This document shows positions 51,862-62,000 of a stretch of DNA of 64,000 nucleotides, piece by piece. Where the stretch lies: contig CM072801.1 of assembly GCA_037013495.1 (NCBI GenBank), positions 106,089,816 through 106,153,815 of the forward strand, written 5' to 3'. The translations under genes and the position numbers were made by a program. Each line of letters starts with the position of its first letter. Positions within the stretch are counted from its first letter, which is position 1. The DNA is from Hippophae tibetana (lineage: Eukaryota; Streptophyta; Magnoliopsida; Rosales; Elaeagnaceae). The notes under the pieces are model-generated. The model saw only the letters and a list, made by a program, of their open reading frames with translations, was not told where the DNA came from and did no database searches.

Positions 51862-54800
51862 CTTTATTAAATTGAAAATTCAAAAAATAGATATATTAAG
51901 ATAGATATTCTATTTTGGGCAACCAAGGCTTCGATACCAAATGATACGGATCTTTTATGCGGACCATTTTGGAAACCATGAACTCAAAGGAATGAGAAAG
52001 ATTGAATTGCTAAGAACATGGTTAATATAATCAAATTTGAACAATTAAGAACACGATTAGAAAACCACACAAATATGTGAGACCAAACTATTACACTTCA
52101 AAAAGTAGTGTAAGCGATGGAAATTGGGTTCTAAAAGTGGACAACTAAACTATTTTTTACTTTAGGTTTTTGCAAATTGAAATGAGTTTAGATTTGATAT
52201 TTTATAATAGTCGTTTTGATTTATGACTTAAAAGTTATAACAGTTTAAAGTTGGAACCTCAATAAATAATTTGTTTTTTTTAAATTACGAACTCAAGAAA
52301 TTTTGTTGTTTTATTTTCAGGATCAAAGATTGGTTGAACGCCGAAAAAAAAGAACAGAAAAATGATACAGTGAATTAAAAGAAAAGTACAAAATAAAATG
52401 CAAATAAGAAAATAATGACAAAAAAATCTAAAGAAAACAAAGGACTTGTAGAAATATTTGTTTCTTTAATTATGATTTGGACGAAAAGAATCCAAAAACC
52501 AATAAAATGGAAAACTTTATTAAATTGAAAATTCAAAAAATAGATATATTAAGATAGATATTCTATTTTGGGCGACCAAACCTTCGATACCTAATGATAC
52601 AGATCTTTTATGCGGACCATTTTGGAAACCATGAACTCAAAGGAATGAGAAAGATTGAATTGCTAAGAACATGGTTAATATAATCAAATTTGAACAATTA
52701 AGAACACGATTAGAAAACCACGCAAAAATGTGAGACCAAACTATTACACTTCAGAAAGTAGTGTAAGCGATGGAAATTGGGTTCTAAAAGTGGACAACTA
52801 AACTATTTTTTACTTTATGTTTTTGCAAATTGAAATGAGTTTAGATTTGATATTTTGTAATAGTCGTTTTGATTTATGACTTAAAAGTTATAACAGTTTA
52901 AAGTTGGAACCTCAATAAATAATTTTTTTTTTTAAATTACGAACTCCACAAATTTTGTTGTTTTTTATTCAGAAGCAAAGATAGGTTGAACACCGAAAAC
53001 AAAGAATATGAAAATGATACAGTGAATTAAAAGAAAAGTACAAAATGAAATGCAAATAAGAAAATAATGACAACAAAATCTAAAGAAAACAAAAGACTTG
53101 TAGAAATATTTGTTTCTTTAATTATGATTTGGATGAAAAGAATGCAAAAAACAATAAAATGGAAAACTTTATCAAATCGAAAATTCAAAAAATAGATATA
53201 TTAAGATAGATATTCTATTTTGGGCAACCAAGGCTTCGATACCAAATGATACGGATCTTTTATGCGGACCATTTTGGAAACCATGAACTCAAAGGAATGA
53301 GAAAGATTGAATTGCTAAGAACATGGTTAATATAATCAAATTTGAACAATTAAGAACACGATTAGAAAACCACACAAAAATGTGAGACCAAACTATTACA
53401 CTTCAAAAAGTAGTGTAAGCGATGGAAATTGGGTTCTAAAAGTGGACAACTAAACTATTTTTTACTTTATGTTTTTGCAAATTGAAATGAGTTTAGATTT
53501 GATATTTTATAATAGTCGTTTTGATTTATGACTTAAAAGTTATAACAGTTTAAAGTTGGAACCTCAATAAATAATTTCTTTTTTTTAAATTACGAACACC
53601 ACAAATTTTGTTGTTTTTTATTCAGAAGCAAAGATAGGTTGAACACCGAAAACAAAGAATATGAAAAAGATACAGTGAATTAAAAGAAAAGTTTGAAATG
53701 AAATGCAAATAAAAAAATAATGACAACAAAATCTAAAGAAAACAAAGGACTTGTAGAAATATTTGTTTCTTTAATTATGATTTGGACGAAAAGAATGCAA
53801 AAAACAATAAAATGGAAAACTTTATCAAATCGAAAATTCAAAAAATAGATATATTAAGATAGATATTCTATTTTGGGCAACCAAGGCTTCGATACCAAAT
53901 GATACGGATCTTTTATGCGGACCATTTTGGAAACCATGAACTGAAAGGAATGAGAAAGATTGAATTGCTAAGAACATGGTTAATATAATCAAATTTGAAC
54001 AATTAAGAACACGATTACAAAACCACACAAAAATGTGAGACCAAACTATTACACTTCAGAAAGTAGTGTAAGCGATGGAAATTGGGTTCTAAAAGTGGAC
54101 AACTCATCTATTTTTTACTTTATGTTTGTGCAAATTGAAATGAGTTTAGATTTGATATTTTATAATAGTCGTTTTGATTTATGACTTAAAAGTTATAACA
54201 GTTTAAAGTTGGAACCTCAATAAATAATTTGTTTTTTTTAAATTACGAACTCAAGAAATTTTGTTGTTTTATTTTCAGGATCAAAGATTGGTTGAACGCC
54301 GAAAAAAAAGAACAGAAAAATGATACAGTGAATTAAAAGAAAAGTACAAAATAAAATGCAAATAAGAAAATAATGACAAAAAAATCTAAAGAAAACAAAG
54401 GACTTGTAGAAATATTTGTTTCTTTAATTATGATTTGGACGAAAAGAATCCAAAAACCAATAAAATGGAAAACTTTATTAAATTGAAAATTCAAAAAATA
54501 GATATATTAAGATAGATATTCTATTTTGGGCAACCAAGGCTTCGATACCAAATGATACGGATCTTTTATGCGGACCATTTTGGAAACCATGAACTCAAAG
54601 GAATGAGAAAGATTGAATTGCTAAGAACATGGTTAATATAATCAAATTTGAACAATTAAGAACACGATTAGAAAACCACGCAAAAATGTGAGACCAAACT
54701 ATTACACTTCAGAAAGTAGTGTAAGCGATGGAAATTGGGTTCTAAAAGTGGACAACTAAACTATTTTTTACTTTATGTTTTTGCAAATTGAAATGAGTTT

Positions 54801-57800
54801 AGATTTGATATTTTGTAATAGTCGTTTTGATTTATGACTTAAAAGTTATAACAGTTTAAAGTTGGAACCTCAATAAATAATTTTTTTTTTTAAATTACGA
54901 ACTCCACAAATTTTGTTGTTTTTTATTCAGAAGCAAAGATAGGTTGAACACCGAAAACAAAGAATATGAAAATGATACAGTGAATTAAAAGAAAAGTACA
55001 AAATGAAATGCAAATAAGAAAATAATGACAACAAAATCTAAAGAAAACAAAAGACTTGTAGAAATATTTGTTTCTTTAATTATGATTTGGATGAAAAGAA
55101 TGCAAAAAACAATAAAATGGAAAACTTTATCAAATCGAAAATTCAAAAAATAGATATATTAAGATAGATATTCTATTTTGGGCAACCAAGGCTTCGATAC
55201 CAAATGATACGGATCTTTTATGCGGACCATTTTGGAAACCATGAACTCAAAGGAATGAGAAAGATTGAATTGCTAAGAACATGGTTAATATAATCAAATT
55301 TGAACAATTAAGAACACGATTAGAAAACCACACAAAAATGTGAGACCAAACTATTACACTTCAAAAAGTAGTGTAAGCGATGGAAATTGGGTTCTAAAAG
55401 TGGACAACTAAACTATTTTTTACTTTATGTTTTTGCAAATTGAAATGAGTTTAGATTTGATATTTTATAATAGTCGTTTTGATTTATGACTTAAAAGTTA
55501 TAACAGTTTAAAGTTGGAACCTCAATAAATAATTTCTTTTTTTTAAATTACGAACACCACAAATTTTGTTGTTTTTTATTCAGAAGCAAAGATAGGTTGA
55601 ACACCGAAAACAAAGAATATGAAAAAGATACAGTGAATTAAAAGAAAAGTTTGAAATGAAATGCAAATAAAAAAATAATGACAACAAAATCTAAAGAAAA
55701 CAATGGACTTGTAGAAATATTTGTTTCTTTAATTATGATTTGGACGAAAAGAATGCAAAAAACAATAAAATGGAAAACTTTATCAAATCGAAAATTCAAA
55801 AAATAGATATATTAAGATAGATATTCTATTTTGGGCAACCAAGGCTTCGATACCAAATGATACGGATCTTTTATGCGGACCATTTTGGAAACCATGAACT
55901 GAAAGGAATGAGAAAGATTGAATTGCTAAGAACATGGTTAATATAATCAAATTTGAACAATTAAGAACACGATTACAAAACCACACAAAAATGTGAGACC
56001 AAACTATTACACTTCAGAAAGTAGTGTAAGCGATGGAAATTGGGTTCTAAAAGTGGACAACTCATCTATTTTTTACTTTATGTTTGTGCAAATTGAAATG
56101 AGTTTAGATTTGATATTTTATAATAGTCGTTTTGATTTATGACTTAAAAGTTATAACAGTTTAAAGTTGGAACCTCAATAAATAATTTCTTTTTTTTAAA
56201 TTACGAACTCTAGAAATTTTGTTGTTTTTTCCTTTAGGAGTAAAGATAGGTTGAACACCGAAAACAAAAACATGAAAATGATACAGTTAATTAAAAGAAA
56301 AGTACGAAATGAAATGCAAATAAGAAAATAATGACAACAAAATCTAAAGAAAACAAAAGACTTGTAGAAATATTTGTTTCTAAAATTGTGATTTGGACCA
56401 AAAGAATGGAAAAATAAAATAAAATGGAAACCTTTAGTAAATCTAATATATTAAGATAGATATTCTATTTTGGGTAACCAAGGCTTCGATACCAAAAGAT
56501 ACGGATCTTTTATGCAGAGCATTTTGGAGACCATGAACTCAAAGGAATGAGAAAGATTGAATTGCCTAGAACAAGGTTAATATAATCAAATTTGAACAAT
56601 AGAGAACACGATTAGAAAACCCCGCAAAAATGTGAGACCAAACTATTAGACTTCCAAAAGTAGTGTAAGCGATGGATTTTGGGTTCTAAAAGTGGACAAC
56701 TGAACTATTTTTTACTTTATGTTTTTGGAAATTGAAATGAGTTTAGATTTGATATTTTATAATAGTCGTTTTGATGTATGCCTTAAAAGTTATAACAGTT
56801 TAAAGTTGGAACCTCAATAAATAATTTCTTTTTTTTAAATTACGAACTCTTGAAATATTGTTGTTTTTTTATTCAGGAGCAAAGATAGGTTGAACACCAA
56901 AAACAAAAACATGAAAATGATATAGTGAATTAAAAGAAATGTATAAAATGAAATGCAAATAAGAAAATAATGACAACAAAATCTTAAGAAAACCAAAGAC
57001 GTGTAGAAATATTTGTTTCTTTAATTGTGATTTGGAGCAAAAGAATACAAAAAACAATAAAATGGAAACCTTTAGTAAATCTAATATATTAAGATAGATA
57101 TTGTATTTTGGGCAACCAAGGCTTCGATACCAAATGATACGGATCTTTTATGCGGATCATTTTGGAAACCATGAACTCAAATGAATGAGAAAGATTGAAT
57201 TGCTAAGAACATGGTTAATATAATCAAATTTGAACAATAGAGAACACAATTAGAAAACCACGTAAAAATGTGAGATCATACTAATAGTCTTCAGAAAGTA
57301 GTGTAAGCGATGGAATTTGGGTTCTAAAAAGTGAACAACTGAACTATTTTTTACTTTATGTTTTTGCAAATTGAAATGAGTTTGGATTTGATATTTTATA
57401 ATAGTCGTTTTGATGTATGACTTAAAAGTTATAACAGTTTAAAGTTGGAACCTCAATAAATAATTTGTTTTTTTTTAAATTACGAACTCCAGAAATTTTG
57501 TTGTTTTTTATTCAGGAGCAAAGATTGGTTGAACGCCGAAAAAAAAGAACAGAAAAATGATACAGTGAATTAAAAGAAAAGTACGAAATGAAATGCAAAT
57601 AAGAAAATAATGACAACAAAATCTAAAGAAAACAAAAGACTTGTAGAAATATTTGTTTCTTTAATTATGATTTGGACAAAAAGAATGCAAAAAACAATAA
57701 AATGGAAAACTTTATCAAATCGAAAATTCAAAAAATAGATATATTAAGAGAGATATTCTATTTTGGGCAACCAAGGCTTCGATACCAAATGATACGGATC

Positions 57801-59001
57801 TTTTATGCGGACATTTTGGAAACCATGAACTCAAAGGAATGAGAAAGATTGAATTTCTAAGAACATGGTTAATATAATCAAATTTGAACAATTAAGAACA
57901 CGATTAGAAAACCACGCAAAAATGTGAGACCAAACTATTACACTTCGGAAAGTAGGGTAAGCGATGGAATTTGGGTTCTAAAAAGTGGAGAACAGAACTA
58001 TTTTTTACTTTATGTTTTGGCAAATTGAAAAGAGTTTAGATTTGATATTTTATAATAGTCGTTTTGATGTATGACTTAAAAGTTATAACAGTTTAAAGTT
58101 GGAACCTCAATAAATAATTTCTTTTTTTTAAATTACGAACTCTAGAAATTTTGTTGTTTTTTTATTCAGGAGTAAAGATAGGTTGAACACCGAAAACAAA
58201 AACATGAAAATGATACAGTGAATTAAAAGAAAAGTATGAAATGAAATGCAAATAAGAAAATAATGACAACAAAATCTTAAGAAAACCAAAGACTTATAGA
58301 AATATTTGTTTCTTTAATTGTGATTTGGAGCAAAAGAATGCAAAAAAAATAAAATGGAAACCTTTAGTAAATCTAATATATTAAGATAGATATTGTATTT
58401 TGGGCAACCAAGGCTTCCATACCAAATGATACGGATCTTTTATGCGGATCATTTTGGAAACCATGAACTCAAAGGAATGAGAAAGATTGAATTGCTAAGA
58501 ACATGGTTAACATAATCAAATTTGAACAATGGAGAACACAATTAGAAAACCACGTAAAAATGTGATATCAAACTATTAGTCTTCAGAAAGTAGTGTAAGC
58601 GATGGAATTTGGGTTCTAAAAAGTAAACAACTGAACTATTTTTTACTTAATGTTTTTGCAAATTGAAATGAGTTTAGATTTGATATTTTATAATAGTCGT
58701 TTTGATGTATGACTTAAAAGTTATAACAGTTTAAAGTTGGAACCTCAATAAATAATTTGTTTTTTTTAAATTACGAACTCCAGAAATTTTGTTGTTTTTT
58801 TATTCAGGAGCAAAGATAGGTTGAACACCGAAAACAAAAACATGAAAATGATACAGTGAATTAAAAGAAAAGTACGAAATGAAATGCAAATAAGAAAATA
58901 ATGACAACAAAATCTAAAGAAAACAAAAGACTTGTAGAAATCTTTTGTTTCTTTAATTATGATTTGGACAAAAAGAATGCAAAAAACAATAAAATGGAAA
59001 A
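51862..59001 (+). repeat. Higher-order unit F2 (11 monomers), expanded copy of F1
   Basis: Markers lie at 51929, 52582, 53234, 53887, 54540, 55192, 55845, 56484, 57122, 57777 and 58414. The first four match F1 members 1-4 at +5,182 bp. The next three repeat members 2-4. The last four match F1 members 5-8 at about +7,139 bp. F2 is thus F1 plus one internal trimer. The right end of the last member differs from F1 (ctccagaaa with ttattcaggagc near 58780, against ctcaagaaa with attttcaggatc near 51640), which places the end of the duplicated segment there. Confidence 0.9.
52515..56431 (+). repeat. Tandem trimer inside F2 (2 x 1,958 bp)
   Basis: Markers 52582, 53234 and 53887 recur at 54540, 55192 and 55845. 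Shared rare bases include gaatccaaaaacc (about 52489 and 54447), atattttgtaatag (about 52852 and 54810), ggatgaaaag, and ctgaaaggaatg followed by gacaactcatctatt. The exception is the head of the fourth monomer: at 54540 it reads caaccaaggcttcg with taccaaatgatacgg, where 52582 reads cgaccaaaccttcg with tacctaatgatacag. A short conversion or exchange patch explains this. Confidence 0.87.
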
Positions 59002-62000
59002 CTTTATCAAATCGAAAATTCAAAAAATAGATATATTAAGAGAGATATTCTATTTTGGATAACCAAGGCTTCGATACCAAATCATACGGATCTTTTATGC
59101 GGACATTTTGGAAACCATGAACTCAAAGGAATGAGAAAGATTGAATTTCTAAGAACATGGTTAATATAATCAAATTTGAACAATTAAGAACACGATTAGA
59201 AAACCACGCAAAAATGTGAGACCAAACTATTACACTTCGGAAAGTAGGGTAAGCGATGGAATTTGGGTTCTAAAAAGTGGACAACATAACTATTTTTTAC
59301 TTTATGTTTTGGCAAATTGAAATGAGTTTAGATTTGATATTTTATAATAGTCGTTTTGATGTATGACTTAAAAGTTATAACAGTTTAAAGTTGGAACCTC
59401 AATAAATAATTTCTTTTTCTTAAATTACAAACTCTAGAAATTTTGTTGTTTTTTTATTCAGGAGTAAAGATAGGTTGAACACCGAAAACAAAAACTAGAA
59501 AATGATACAGTGAATTAAAAGAAAAGTACGAAATGAAATGAAAATAAGAAAATAATGACAACAAAATCTAAAGAAAATAAAAGACTTGTAAAAATATTTG
59601 TTTCTTTAATTGTGATTTGGACCAAAAGAATGGAAAAATAAAATAAAATGGAAACCTTTAGTAAATCTAATATATTAAGATAGATATTCTATTTTGGGTA
59701 ACCAAGGCTTCGATACCAAATGATACGGATCTTTTATGCGTAGCATTTTGGAAACCATGAACTCAAAGGAATGAGAAAGATTGAATTGTCTAGAACATGG
59801 TTAATATAATCAAATTTGAACAATAGAGAACACGATTAGAAAACCACGCAAAAATGTGAGACCAAACTATTAGACTTCCAAAAGTAGTGTAAGCGATGGA
59901 ATTTGGGTTCTAAAAAGTGGACAACAGAACTATTTTTTACTTTATGTTTTGGTAAATTGAAATGAGTTTAGATTTGATATTTTATAAAGTCGTTTTGATG
60001 TATGACTTAAAAGTTATAACAGTTTAAAGTTGTAACCTCAAAAAATAATTTCTTTTTTTTAAATTACGAACTCTAGAAATTTTGTTGTTTTTTTATTCAG
60101 GAGCAAAGATAGGTTGAACACCGAAAACAAAAACATGAAAATGATACAGTGAATTAAAAGAAAAGTACGAAATGAAATGCAAATAAGAAAATAATGACAA
60201 CAAAATCTAAAGAAAATAAAAGACTTGTAGAAATATATGTTTCTTTAATTGTGATTTGGACCAAAAGAATGGAAAAATAAAATAAAATGGAAACCTTTAG
60301 TAAATCTAATATATTAAGATAGATATTCTATTTTGGGTAACCAAGGCTTCGATACCAAATGATACGGATCTTTTATGCGGAGCATTTTGGAAACTATGAA
60401 CTCAAAGGAATGAGAAAGATTGAATTGCCTAGAACATGGTTAATATAATCAAATTTGAACAATAGAGAACACGATTAGAAAACCCCGCAAAAATGTGAGA
60501 CCAAACTATTAGACTTCCAAAAGTAGTGTAAGCGATGGATTTTGGGTTCTAAAAGTGGACAACTGAACTATATTTTACGTTATGTTTTTGCAAATTGAAA
60601 TGAGTTTAGATTTGATATTTTATAATAGTCGTTTTGGTGTATGACTTAAAAGTTATAACAGTTTAAAGTTTGAACCTCAATAAATAATTTGTTTTTTTTA
60701 AATTACGAACTCCAGAAATTTTGTTGTTTTATTTTCAGGATCAAAGATTGGTTGAACGCCGAAAAAAAAAGAACAGAAAAATGATACAGTGAATTAAAAG
60801 AAAAGTACGAAATAAAATGCAAATAAGAAAATAATGACAACAAAATCTAAAGAAAACAAAGGACTTGTAGAAATATTTGTTTCTTTAATTATGATTTGGA
60901 CGAAAAGAATGCAAAAACCAATAAAATGGAAAACTTTATTAAATTGAGAATTCAAAAACTAGATATATTAAGATAGATATTCTATTTTGGGCAACCAAAC
61001 CTTCGATACCTAATGATACGGATGTTTTATGCGGACCACTTTGGAAACCATGAACTCAAAGGAATGAGAAAGATTGAATTGCTAAGAATATAGTTAATAT
61101 AATCAAATTTGAACAATTAAGAACACGATTACTAAACCACGCAAAAATGTGAGACCAAACTATTACACTTGAGAAAGTAGTGTAAGGGATGGAAATTGGG
61201 TTCTAAAAGTGGACAACTAAACTCTTTTTTACTTTATGTTTTTGCAAATTGAAATGAGTTTAGATTTGATGTTTTATAATAGCCGTTTTGATTTATGACT
61301 TAAAAGTTATAACAGTTTAAAGTTGGAACCTCAATAAATAATTTCTTTTTTTTAAATTACGAACTCCACAAATTTTGTTGTTTTTTATTCAGAAGCAAAG
61401 ATAGGTTGTACACCGAAAACACAGAATATAAAAATGATACAGTGAATTAAAAGAAAAGTACGAAATGAAATGCAAATAAGAAAATAATGACAACAAAATC
61501 TAAAGAAAACAAAGGACTTGTAGAAATATTTGTTTCTTTAATTGTGATTTGGACCAAAAGAATGGAAAAATAAAATAAAATGGAAACCTTTAGTAAATCT
61601 AATATATTAAGATAGATATTCTATTTTGGGCAACCAAGGCTTCGATACCAAATGATACAGATCTTTTATGTCGACCATTTTGGAAACCATGAACTCAAAG
61701 GAATGAGAAAGATTGAATTGCTAAAAACATGGTTAATATAATCAAATTTGAACAATAGAGAACACGATAAGAAAACCCCACAAAAATGTGAGACCAAACT
61801 ATTAGACTTCAGACAGTAGTGTAAGCGATGGAATTTGGGTTCTAAAAGTGGAAAACTAAACAATTTTTTACTTTATGTTTTTGCAAATTGAAATGAGTTT
61901 AGATTTGATATTTTAAAATAGTCGTTTTGATGTATTACTTAAAACTTATAACAGTTTAAAGTTGGAACCTGAATAAATAATTTCTTTTTTTTAAATTACG

